From the NCBI RefSeq assembly GCF_037975245.1, contig NC_092578.1:17066321-17130320 (forward strand): DNA of 64,000 nucleotides, in the 5' to 3' direction. Below are positions 1 to 9,924 of this stretch, piece by piece; within the stretch, counting starts at the first letter, position 1; every line of letters starts with the position of its first letter. A program made the position numbers and the translations under genes. The notes under the pieces are model-generated. The model worked only from the letters and a program-made list of their open reading frames with translations, ran no database searches and had not been told where the DNA came from. Source of the DNA: Apostichopus japonicus (Eukaryota > Echinodermata > Holothuroidea > Aspidochirotida > Stichopodidae).

Positions 1-39
1 GGCATTAGACGCTTATTTTTGCGCGAGTCTTCACACCCT
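1..39. mobile_element. Right end of a TTAA-site MITE (cut by window edge)
   Basis: The first 39 bases are the inverted complement of the left end of the element at 1875-2222: its terminal AGGGTGTGAAGACTCGCGC reads here as GCGCGAGTCTTCACACCCT. It is followed at once by TTAA (40-43). The uninterrupted paralogous site upstream of gene B (near 7215) reads ACTTAATCT, so TTAA is the target. TTAA duplication with an AGG terminus fits Kolobok-like or piggyBac-like MITEs; the superfamily is inferred. Confidence 0.75.
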
Positions 40-342
40 TTAATCTACATATGTTTCCTAACCCATGCAGGTAGAACAACCCGTGCTCAATCCTAGATCA
101 AACAAAAGAGCGAAAAGCGGAAAAATGCAATCTCGGCTGTTCAGTGGTTTAGACAAGCGTTTCCCTGGCGACCCCAGGACATGCGCACTACGATTCAAAG
201 TCGTTACCAAAACTTTCAATGGTTTAATTATAAATGTGCGCATTATTATTTCGCAAACTTGACAAAACTAAAACCGAGAGACTGTTTTATATAGCATGTC
301 TTAAATAACTGAACAAAAATGCTCGATTCCCCGGGAGAAGGG

Positions 343-785
343 TATATGGCAAGCCCAATGTGCAATAATTCGATAAACCGAGTTTATCGCCGTTAAACTG
401 AGTTTATCGACTGGATAACCGTGTTTTTCGCGATAAACTCAGTTTATCTAGCGAAAAGCAGAGTTAACGGCGATAAACTCGGTTTATCGAATCATTGCAC
501 ATGTGGCGTGCTATATCCAATTCGATAAACTCGGTTTATCAAGCGATAAACAGAGACTATCGATAAACTTAGTTTATTGAGCGAAAAACATAGTTCCCAT
601 TTATAAACTCGGTTTATCGCCGATAATCTTAGTTTATCGAGGTAACCCTGCTTTTCGCTCGGTAAACTGAGTTTATCGCGAAAAACACGGTTTACCATTC
701 GATAAACTGGGTTTATCGACCGAAAAACAGAGTTTAACGGCGATAAATTCGGTTTATCGAATTATTGCACATATGGCATGCCATA
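343..785. mobile_element. Fold-back MITE built of short palindromes
   Basis: A 443-bp insertion whose two halves are inverted copies of each other over well over 100 bp (TATGGCA.GCC followed by ATGTGCAATAATTCGATAAA at both ends). The interior is packed with palindromes of the type CGATAAACTCAGTTTATCG. GAAGGG occurs on both sides (337-342 and 786-791). The paralogous gene D promoter (near 38935) has one uninterrupted GGAAGGGGG there, which gives a 6-bp target duplication. It lies about 120 bp upstream of the conserved promoter block of gene A. No coding capacity. Confidence 0.8.
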
Positions 786-903
786 GAAGGGGGCCACTTC
801 AGGTTTGATCGAAGAGCACATATGTTATAAGGTGTGATAATATACTGGGATTTCTGCCAAGGTCTAAAAAGTACAATATTTTTAGATTGAGTAAAACTTT
901 TCA

Positions 904-914
904 GGGAATTACCC
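904..914 (+). promoter_or_regulatory. kappaB-like element, gene A promoter
   Basis: GGGAATTACCC, preceded by a conserved ACTTTTCA and about 255 bp upstream of the 5' exon donor. The same block occurs at 8754 (B), 39056 (D), and in altered form at 25829 (C) and 48322 (relic E). It resembles Rel/NF-kappaB or Dorsal-type sites. Binding is inferred only. Confidence 0.45.
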
Positions 915-1059
915 CCGAAAATGTCAATGGCATAGTGAAATGGTCAAACGTCCCGAGATTCTTTTAAACTACTTCCGATAAACAGATTAAGACAAGCCGT
1001 CAAACCACTAAAAAAAAGTTGTTGCTCCGCTCATGGTCCGAGTTAAGAATTTTACTCCT

Positions 1060-1169
1060 TAAAAGCAATAGTCCCGGAGTTAAATCATTCATATCCAATC
1101 GATTCCTCACCAGCTCTGGTCCAGCAATCACTCTCTTCTCCAGTGTCTTTAAAGTCTACAAACGTTTGG
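1060..1169 (+). other. Gene A non-coding 5' exon (5' boundary approximate)
   Basis: The block ends in CAAACGTTTGG followed by GTAAGT (donor at 1170), and the same exon and donor recur in genes B, C and D. No conserved reading frame links it to the next exon, so it is read as 5' UTR. The transcription start is not visible; an AT-rich CTTAAAAG near 1055 could serve as a weak TATA-like element. The intron following it in A is shorter than in B-D and lacks the LINE relic and the 21-bp minisatellite. Confidence 0.55.
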
Positions 1170-1874
1170 GTAAGTTGATTCAGGTTTTTCTTTTTACTTT
1201 CGGTTTTCCTTTGGAGAAATAATCCTAAATATTTAGACTTTAGACTTACCATATAGAAAAGATATACCATTCCCTATTTACCAAGACAATAATAATACTA
1301 CAAACAACAAAGGTCAATTAACCATCTGCTTAAGCTCAGATCAACAAGAATATATATGACTTTACACTTCAATGCATATGTTTCTTCTGTGGAGACAGGT
1401 TTAATGTGTTATATAATGTAGCACGAATTAATGCTGCTCTTATTATTTTGTAGAGAAAAAGCTATAACTTAGTCTTACTCACATTAGCAGAGAACCAAGC
1501 CTAGAATTTTTGACAAATTGTATTTTTCAATACAAATAACATTGTGGCCAGTGAAGAAAAACAACCTAGTTTTTATATCATAAAATGAATGCAATAGTAG
1601 GAACCAATTTGTCAACATATCTTACTTACATTTTTCTCTTTAGTTTATGATTTCTACGTAATATGACAATGCATCCGAACGACGGGGACATTTAAATAAA
1701 TCATTAACAATCATTACGAGCTTTTCTCATAACGTTCATGGGGTTAAAAAAAATCCATCTTAGTATATGTATACGTTAATTTAAATCTGTTGTCAATTTG
1801 CTGATTTTATAGTGAGTTATAGGGTTGGTTTGGTAAAATTTTTCATTAGTTGGCGACGAAAATAATTATGTTAA

Positions 1875-2222
1875 AGGGTGTGAAGACTCGCGCAAAAAGA
1901 AACGTCTAATGCCGGTAATCTGACCTAGTTTCGTATGAGGTGAAGTGTTAGACACCACCATCGATCCCAGAAAATACACGCACACAGCTTGCTACCATCG
2001 GTAATTAGACACTATTGTACAGACAGTACATACAGCTGCGGTCAATACACACAGCACAGTGTACACACAATACAGCTAAAAATAACAAGGTATACTGCCT
2101 CACGTTTCATTACTGTACTGTCTGCATTTTGTAACGACACGAAGAAAACGTCACTTGCAACAACGGAAAGTTAACTATTTTTCAGATGGCCGCACGCGGT
2201 TTGAGGCGAGTCTTCAATGCCT
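1875..2222. mobile_element. TTAA-site MITE in gene A intron 1
   Basis: 348 bp, flanked by TTAA at 1871-1874 and 2223-2226. Its ends are imperfect inverted repeats (AGGGTGTGAAGACTCGC; inverted AGGCATTGAAGACTCGCC). Genes B-D show a single uninterrupted TTAA here (ATGTTAAAATGAT). It belongs to the same family as the fragment at 1-39. Its right end carries an ATG (2186) in frame with the signal-peptide exon, read through the last bases of the intron. Confidence 0.8.
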
Positions 2223-2296
2223 TTAATATGATTCGAAGTTTATTTTTTCTCCGTTTAATTCTCAGCTTTCATTGTTTAGCATATCGGGAATTCAGC

Positions 2297-4948
2297 ATGG
2301 CTCGTATTCTCATCCGTTGTCTGGTCATTTGTCTTGCGGTTGTATTCAGTGAGGCCTGCTCAGGCTCGAGTTCAGGCTCGAGCTCAGGCTCGAGTTCAGG
2401 TTCGAGTTCAGGTTCGAGTAGAGATACTTCCATATATTCGAGTCCAGATTTGACAGAAGATTATATTTTTCAACACGGAATTAACGATGTTATTAATTTT
2501 GCACCACCACCTGAACCAACGGAACCACCCAAAGCACCCAATGCCCTTGGACCCTTGGAGTTCCCCATCGGTGACACCGGTGTTACGGTGACCCCCACGT
2601 ACGACCATGATACTGGTACAGTCGGTGTTCGATTCAGAATACGGTAAGCATATATATCGAATTGCATGTAAAAATGCACGGAGACTTATATCATGTATTA
2701 TTGCTAGCTTTTTATATTCTGACTCCTTCCATGGTTCGAACTTACGGATGGTGGTTAGGATTGTTACCTACAGAACCCAGCTCTCCCGGATGAACCGTTG
2801 ATCTTTCCCATCGGTGATAGTGGTACTACGATATTCCCCTACGCACGACCGTTAAGCTACATGGTGCTGTCGGCATTAAAGTCATGATGCCTTATATACA
2901 TTGGTATCACAAAAACCCAAATATACCGGAATACCGGTTCTTAAAATACCGTAGGCCTCACCTGCCCTGAATTCTGTCGCGAAACTGGTACACACGCTAT
3001 TACCCTTTATGAGTCGTTAACCTGAAAGATTTTGTAGTTTCCAAAGTGTATACTATCTTAATGCTGCCGTCAGAGGAAATGTCCACTGTTTTGACCTGAC
3101 CGGGTCTGAAATTCAGTTGGGCGATTGTTTTATCATCTTGTTTATTAATCTTTCATTAATTAATTTCTATCAGGGAAAAATATATCATTTGAATGTCATA
3201 ATGAAATAATAAAACATTCCGTTGCACTGTTAGAAGTCGACAGACTTGCAAACACTAAAAACGTCACAACTTTTCTAAACGATTTCAGAAGTGTCAAACA
3301 GAAATCTTTAAGCTTAATATACCATGAAGTGAACAGAAACAGTGACGTCATGTCGGAATATATTTCGCATTTCCTTCCCTTTCTTTCCTTTACCACCCAA
3401 ATAAAGGATAGAAAAACTCACTCCGACTTCTCTCATCCGATCACCCGACCACCCGACCACCCGACCACCCGACCACCCGACCACCCGACCACCCGACCAC
3501 CCGACCACCCGACCACCCGACCATTATCTAACTTTTGTCCTCATTTGTTTTGGTATTATATGACTTTGTTTTCTATTGAGACACATTTGTGACGTCACAT
3601 GGTACCTTCAAAAATGTGGTAGCGGTATCGGATACAACACTTTAATTCTATTAAAGTTTCTTGTCTTTTTTAAAACTTATTTTGCAGGTGGCGTCGTGAT
3701 GTTGACAGTCAAAAAGACTCAATCTTTAAGTCGATCGACATGAACGGTAATCAATACATCGAAATCTGTGAATGGGTGAAAGAGGGCGGATCAGCCAAAA
3801 ACTTCGTTGCGTTTCTCTCAGACGATGACACTGATGGTTAGTTTTAAAACATATTTTTATCATTATTTATTATTATTCTTTTTCTTTACTGTATTATTTG
3901 AAAGAGGTAATTACGATACATTCCGGCAACATGAACAAAATTAGGACTGAATGAATTAGGACGCCCTCTTTCTCTTCTTTCCACAAGAGTCTACCGTCAA
4001 AGTGATTTCATAATAACAAATGTTATTGAAAGCTTTAAGTTTTCTATATCTTAATCTGTTATATTGATTTATCGTGTTAAAACCTCGATATTTTTGAAAT
4101 TTTTGGCATATTTATCAAGTTTCTCTGTATTTTGAATTTCATCAAATACAACATGTTTTTGTTCTCCAAAAATATTAAATTCCTCTGTGAAAAAGCATTT
4201 GTCACTGACTTGCCGTAATGAGATCATTCATACTTCTGTTGCCAGATGCAATCACAAAATATCACGAAATTTATCATTTAAAAAAACAATGTCATATCTT
4301 CGGGATACAAAGTGCTACAATGATGACGTTACGACCTATAAAATACAAGAAAATTCCACCACGGGAATATCCTTGAACGAAAGTAAATTAAAAACAAAAC
4401 ACTTTTCTAATTTACCTCTTGGACTGTTCATTTCATTTCATAAAATCTGAGAAACATAGTTCTTATACAAGCCTAAGTATTATTGAATGGTAAATAGTAA
4501 AGGTAGGAACATAAGGGAATGGGAGATGGTGGTGGGGGGGGGCAGGGGATGTGTCGCTGCACCCTACTTTGAATGGACGAAGGCAGGGGTATATTGTTTC
4601 GACAACTGATTCACTCCAAGAAATTTTGAAATCATTCAGCTGGATTCATTTGCATTAGCAAAAGGATTAGCAAGAAACAATTGATCATTTTCTTTTCATC
4701 TCACGTCTGATGTCGAAATTTCGAGGACGTGAAAAAGCAACATGTCGATTAAAATATAAATATTCTTTCGGTTTCGAAAGAGTGACAATTTGGATATCAT
4801 ATTCAATGTCCCATCTGGTCTTTCACTTTGTGATAGATTCGTACGCCACTATGTATATTGATCATTTATTTATTGTTTTGTTTTCATGTGTTCATAACTA
4901 GGTGACGAGAAGATCTCTTGGCAAGAATTCCAAGCTGTGAATGTCTAA
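2297..4948 (+). CDS. Gene A: secreted EF-hand protein with Ser/Gly-rich variable segment
   Basis: Three coding exons, 2297-2643, 3688-3836 and 4902-4948, joined in phases 2 and 1, give 180 aa. Residues 1-20 are a signal peptide (MARILIRCLVICLAVVFSEA, then Cys). The variable segment (about 21-115) opens with a Ser/Gly run made of a 12-bp repeat, then an acidic stretch, a Pro-rich stretch and PLEFPIGDTGVTVTP. The constant end carries two EF-hand loops, DMNGNQYIEICE and DTDGDEKISWQE, the second completed across the intron. The ATG lies in AGCATGG, a good Kozak context, just after a TTTAG acceptor. An in-frame upstream ATG at 2186 comes from a MITE inside the intron and was not used. Likely an extracellular calcium-binding protein; its partner and function are unknown. 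Confidence 0.8.
2781..2889 (+). pseudogene. Relic of a variable-segment exon in gene A intron 2
   Basis: After a CCCAG acceptor-like site, the intron reads PLIFPIGDSGTTIFPYARP in one frame. It aligns with PLEFPIGDTGVTVTPTYDH in gene A's own variable exon (about 2550-2635), and base-level similarity runs on past TACGACC. In the frame set by the upstream phase-2 donor it hits a stop almost at once, so it is not an ordinary exon now. Equivalent sequence is kept in genes B (19915-19924 plus 21008-21105), C (28631-28740) and D (43237-43247 plus flanks of later insertions). Confidence 0.6.
3442..3523. repeat. 8-bp microsatellite (CCCGACCA)n in gene A intron 2
   Basis: About ten near-perfect copies of CCCGACCA. 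Genes B, C and D hold only one to three copies at the same place, so the expansion is private to gene A. It reads as a Pro/Thr/Asp/His repeat in one frame but lies in an intron. Confidence 0.9.
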
Positions 4949-5436
4949 ACAGCTGCTGGCAATGTCTTACTTACTCTTCTTGAACAACATGGATTGAAGT
5001 CTTGGCGTAGCGTACTTTTTATTATTATGTTTCCTTCCGTCGGATGGCACCGAGTCAGTATGTGTGACTCTATAGTCTCTGTTTACTATGAATTGGTATA
5101 AACACAGCCAACACGGATCGGAAACAATTACCCATGCTACTATCATCATAAAATTAGATTATATGGAAGGCGAGGGAGAAGGGAGGGAATGGGGGGGGGG
5201 GTAGGGTTTGGTTTATAGTGAGTCCAAAATGAATACATAACATTGACTACAGCAATAATTACTGAGTTTCAAACAGTTGAACAAAATTGTCACTCATAAT
5301 AGTGACAACGAATTTCCAATAGAAACGGAGGGTGGAGAGGGAAGGGGGTTGGAGGTTGAGGTGGATGGGGTGCCGAGTCACTACAGTATGTTGAATTTCT
5401 TTCATCATTGAAGCGCTCCCTTTATATCATTTTGGG

Positions 5437-5442
5437 AATAAA
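5437..5442 (+). terminator. Poly(A) signal, gene A
   Basis: AATAAA in the block TTGGGAATAAAGTAAGAT, about 490 bp past the stop. The block is conserved after genes A, B and C, and with a slightly changed tail after D. Confidence 0.7.
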
Positions 5443-5469
5443 GTAAGATACAGAAAGAATAATTGCTCT

Positions 5470-6680
5470 TTGTTTTCATTTTTGCATTGTTTTATATAGT
5501 CGCCCATTGTAGATATAGATGGTACCGCAACTTCGTTTCTAGGACAAGGGGTTGGACGGCGAGTCAACAAACTCCCCATTCCACTAACGTGATGACACTT
5601 TTATCACACAATATTGATATCAGTTTCAGTACAATAATATATTTATATTTATGATTATCAATATTACTATAACCGTATCATCTTAACACCTCAGTTGTCA
5701 ATCCGGAGAACATTTACTCTAGTGGAGACCCGAGGCGGTCTGGCTTCATGATTCCTCAGTTGCACTACGTATAGCTCCTATAGTAGGGTTCTTTATGTAT
5801 CTTTGCAACGCTGATCCATCGCACGGACTGTTGCAAGCGCCTAAGCTGTCAATGTTATCTTTATAAAGGAAAATCAAAGTTTCAGCTCAATGATGATATT
5901 ATTCACTCAGGTGATGCTTGCGTGTTACAATTTATCACCACATATACTAAAACCAGAATGCAAAATGCATTGAGGTTTTAATGACTTCAATGCACTAGAC
6001 TTAAAAATAAAACATCTGTAGAAATACCTACGAGGATAGCTTGGCTTCTGTTACATTATGGCTCCTCTACTAGGCATACCCTATACAGAAACTATAGGTG
6101 TGCGGGAGTCATGAGCATCTATACTGTACAGTACCTCACAACTACTTTGAACCGCTGCTCAATCAGAGCGGCGACTTCGTACAATTTCCAATTATCTGTC
6201 TTTCAACTTCATATTGGTGCGCGAATAATATCGTTATTACTCCATTTCATTGCCTAAATCAAAGCGATCTTTTACGCAATGATAATCTGAGGTTGTAAGA
6301 GCATCTCTCTTCCAAAATTCCTAGCAGTAACAACAGCAAACTTGTCTCAAAACTCCTTAAATTGTTCTATACTTTGCGAATTATGACTGATAGCCAGTAG
6401 GAAAATTGCCTTCAGAAATAACGAAGGAGATGTTTTGCCATGTTAAGTGTGTTGGTATTCTGCCTCGTATTCTTCACGCTTTTGTGTTAACGAACCCTAT
6501 TCTACCCAACCGTTGCTGACCTAGACAACATAAAATTGCTCACAGGCCTAGCCAGGTTTGTTCAAGTTGTCCTATAATCAGTAACGTGACGAAAGTCGAA
6601 CGTTACTTTTAAGGCCTAGCTATGCTGACACTGGTGGAAGAGACACACAAATTGAGATCAACAAACTAAGTCCGTTTGAT
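5470..6680. other. Intergenic spacer A-B, no gene seen
   Basis: The first 200 bp (TATATAG, then CGCCCATTGTAGATA and on) follow the poly(A) site of every gene in the family. The rest matches the spacer after gene C (31640-31910) and then the upstream region of gene D (35795-37190), so the spacer was duplicated along with the genes. No credible open frame. Confidence 0.6.
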
Positions 6681-6685
6681 CTTTG

Positions 6686-6765
6686 ACCGGATCGAACCAG
6701 TAATCCTTGGATCACGAGTCCGACGCCTTAGACAATTGGCCACCACGCTCTCACGCTCTCAGGTA
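6686..6765 (-). mobile_element. tRNA-derived SINE head fragment
   Basis: On the minus strand it reads GTGGTGGCCAATTGTCTAAGG and then GGTTCGATCC, which are A-box and B-box-like promoter parts of a tRNA-derived SINE. The core and tail are absent; the full-length relative is at 37913-38237. Confidence 0.55.
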
Positions 6766-6837
6766 ACCTTATTCTTGGTTGTTTTAGGATTGTTCTCATT
6801 TCAATATAAGTGATCAATTGCACTTGAGAACTTTTCA

Positions 6838-6848
6838 GGGAATTACCC
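6838..6848 (+). promoter_or_regulatory. kappaB-like element in a distal copy of the promoter block, gene B
   Basis: GGGAATTACCC inside a block (about 6810-6950) that repeats the proximal promoter, including AACTACTTCCGA.AAACAGATTAA. Gene D has the same distal copy at 38309. No splice donor like that of the 5' exon follows, so it may be only a duplicated promoter remnant. Confidence 0.35.
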
Positions 6849-7451
6849 TCACATATTCCCTAACTTGGTATTTATCATCAACTTTCTTGGCTCTCTTTTA
6901 AAACTACTTCCGAAAAAACAGATTAACATCAAAGCCGCCAAATCACAGGGGAAAAATTGAAAGAAAGAAAACAGTCAAATTGGTTCATATGTACCACCTC
7001 CGAATGTAACCCAGGACACCCTCCACCCATCCACACTTCCCCCTTGATGAAAGTTTCTTTCAAGTACCCATGCAAATTCCAGTTATTTCCATGTAGTAAA
7101 GAGTTAACGTTTCGTATCAATAGTAGTAAACAAGACTAGTGTGACGTAGTAGATACGTAACGCCAAAAAGGTTGTTTTGCTTTCTATAAAATGTTCATTC
7201 AATTTACCACTTAATCTTCATCGGTTTCCCAACCCATGCAGGTAGAATAAAACCGTGCTCAATCCTAGATCAAACCAAAGAGTGAAAAGAGAAAATGAAA
7301 TCTCGGCTGTTCAGTGGTTAAGACAAGCGTTTCCCTGACTACGTTTCGGTTTCATTATAAATGTGCGCATTAATATTTTCCAAACTTGACAAAACTACAA
7401 ATAAGAGGGTGTCTTACATAACTGAAAAAAAAATGTTCGACTCCACTGGAG

Positions 7452-8655
7452 GCGATTTTCCCCCAGCGCGGTAAAGGCCCCTATTTGCATACCTCGCTTC
7501 TCATTGGCTGGGGCTTGCAGTTTTCAATGCTGATTGGGAAGTCTGTTTTCGCTATGTACGCGTGTGTGTATCTAAATTGTCCATACACGTGCGACAGAAG
7601 ACAAATTTTGCTTTTGCGTGGACTTGTTGGTGCACACGTACAGTACAGCCATAAGTTTGTAAAACAATACTGCGACCATGGACTGACTGTACACATCTCA
7701 TTGCAGATGACTGTCCTCAGGGGCGTAGTGAAGGGGTTTTTGTGGAGGGGGTGTGGAGAATTTGATTTGCCGACGGATCTGGAAGTGGTGATTGAAATGA
7801 GGGAGGGGTCTAAGGGGAGGGGGTGTCCCCCTCCCCTTTGGAAAATTTTTAGTTTTGAAACGTCCTTAGATGCAATCTGGTGCATATTTAAGTCAAATTT
7901 GGCACGGAAGAAGCTCCCGTTCTCCTTTTCTCTATTCAGCTTTCCTTCTTTCTTCCCCTTCCGCTCTCTTCACCTTTTCTCCTTTTGCCGACAGACCCAA
8001 AATTTGCCGACAGCGACCAACTTATTGGTCGCTGTCGCTCGCTACGCCCCTGACTGTCCTTCTTTGAAGGTAAGGATTACTTAGGTTGATGATCCAAACC
8101 TGAAAAGCCAATAAATTGAATAAGTTAGTTTTGACAGTTAGTTTTGAATAAGTTTGTTTTGACAGCGTGAAGCGTTGAAGTGATGATAGAACTTGATGTA
8201 CAGATAATTACTGCGATGCAATGTGCGCAGATTAGTACCAGACGTGTTTGCATGCTTCAAAACTGTATAAAAACATTGGACAGCTTGGCAGTTTCTGGTT
8301 TACTATTTACTTGAGATGCTTTTAAACTCTACACTGATAGACTCCTTTTTTTTTAGCATAGTCATGTTTTGGTTTTCAAAATTATGACCCTTTGACACAG
8401 TTACTATTATATTATTACGACCCTTTGGCACGGTTTTCAGATAATATAATACGAAAGATGTAGGCCTAGTATTTAGTCATGTTAGTAGTACCACTGCCAC
8501 TGTGGATAATAGTTATTGAATGCAGAAATTGCCTTACGTTTATATTATATAGTGATATATTGTATCATCTTTAAACTGTTTCGGTTTGATTTAATTTCTT
8601 TAAATTTACAGCAACAGAGTTGCGCGATACATAAACACAGACCCTCTACATCCGT
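7452..8655. mobile_element. Third copy of the GCGATT-ended TIR element, truncated
   Basis: It begins with GCGATTTTCCCCCAGCGCGG and matches, in inverse orientation, the elements at 19925-21007 and 43248-44326. The far end is missing: it stops at CAGACCCTCTACATCC, internal in the other two. A hAT-like MITE (7718-8052) lies inside it. Confidence 0.6.
7718..8052. mobile_element. hAT-like MITE, 8-bp TSD
   Basis: 335 bp with 11-bp ends CAGGGGCGTAG and CTACGCCCCTG, flanked by the 8-bp duplication ACTGTCCT (7710-7717 and 8053-8060). The TIR and TSD length are diagnostic for hAT. The interior is low complexity, with no transposase. The long plus-strand frame through 7485-8084 is a product of this element and is not a gene. 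Confidence 0.9.
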
Positions 8656-8753
8656 TGATCGAAGAGCACATATGGTATAAGGTGTGATAATATACTGGGA
8701 TTTCTGCCAAGGTATAAAAAGCACAATATGTCTAGACTGAGCAAAACTTTTCA

Positions 8754-8764
8754 GGGAATTACCC
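8754..8764 (+). promoter_or_regulatory. kappaB-like element, gene B promoter
   Basis: GGGAATTACCC in the same context as in gene A. A TATAAAA (8713-8719) lies about 40 bp upstream in B but is not conserved in A or D, so its role is doubtful. Confidence 0.45.
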
Positions 8765-8924
8765 CCGCAAAGGTCAATGGCATAGTGAAATTGGTAAACT
8801 GTCCCGAGATTCTTTTTAACTACTTCCGATAAACAGATTAAGACAATCCGTCAAACCACTGCAAAAAAAAAAAAGAAGAAAGAAGGTTGTTGCTCCGTTC
8901 ATGGTCCGAGTTAAGAATTTTACT

Positions 8925-9037
8925 CCTTAAAAGCAATAGTCCCTTAGTAGAATCATTCATATCAAATCGATTCCTCATCAGCTCTGTTCCGACAATCACT
9001 CTCTTCTCCAGTGTCTTTAAAGTTTACAAACGTTTGG
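8925..9037 (+). other. Gene B non-coding 5' exon (5' boundary approximate)
   Basis: Homologous to the 5' exon of gene A. The donor is GTAAGT at 9038 after AAACGTTTGG. If the exon is used, it must splice across more than 10 kb to 19349, because intron 1 received a 7.2-kb transposon and nested hAT elements. Confidence 0.5.
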
Positions 9038-9924
9038 GTAAGTTGATTTATGTCTTTTTTTTACTTTCGATTTATTTTGGAGTAATAATCCTAAATATTT
9101 AGATTTAGAATTACCATAAAGAATATACCATTCCCTAACAAGATCATTATGATGCAATTAAAAAAGTCAATCAAGTAATCATTTGCTTAATCTTAAATCA
9201 ACAAGAATATATAGTGACTGATTACACTTTACACTTCAATGTATACGTTTCTTCTGTGGAGACAGGTTTTATGTGTTATATCATGTAGCACGAATTATCG
9301 ATAATTTCTACCTTTTTTTCAAATATGTATTGTTATGTGTGAGCCAAGGTGATCATTTTGAAATACTGACTGTCATGTTTAAGGTATGTACCAGCCCCAG
9401 TTAGGAGATATCCAGCAAGGGAAGGGATATCCTAGCTCCATGTGGTAACGAAGATATTTAATCGTTTTTCGTCCATAAGCAAATCCGATAGTCATTTCAT
9501 TTATTTTGGTTTTCTCCATAAACATACAATGTAGGTTGGATATGTATGCTTTTATACAATAAATATAATGTTAAATGTACAAAGATATGGGAAGTGGTCT
9601 AAGAAAACCTTAATTGGCTTAGCGAGTAGATCCACACTGCAAAAACTCCGGTGTTAACATTTTGGATTTAGCTTGTCGGTGTTGAATTCAGTGTTGATTT
9701 GACACCAAAGAGAATGCAATCTGACCTTCAACCTCGTTCAGGTAGAAGTTTCAGCCAATCCCTTTCCAAGTTACTCTCCTTAACGCGTAAATACATGATG
9801 TCATAGAAATCGGGACTCCTAATTGGTCCATAGTAGTGGCAGTAATTATCATATCGATATTGTCGGCGAAGCTGTTACAGCCGAAGTTGCGCAAAGCAGA
9901 CGAGGTGCAAACGAAGGGGGCAAT

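Noticed and set aside
370-770. CRISPR-like array of GATAAAC...GTTTATC repeats
   Set aside because: Repeats are palindromic, irregularly spaced and inverted within a eukaryotic fold-back element.
2186-2296. Upstream in-frame ATG extending gene A by 37 residues
   Set aside because: It lies in a MITE and intron end absent from B-D; the leader ATG at 2297 is conserved with a good Kozak context.
3329-3592. Pro/Thr/Asp/His repeat protein
   Set aside because: Translation of an 8-bp microsatellite inside an intron.
5463-5654. Frame conserved after genes A and C
   Set aside because: It begins at or just past the poly(A) site, is not open in B, and has no coding-type conservation.
7485-8084. 199-codon plus-strand frame
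   Set aside because: It spans a hAT-like MITE and a truncated TIR element; no protein family signal.
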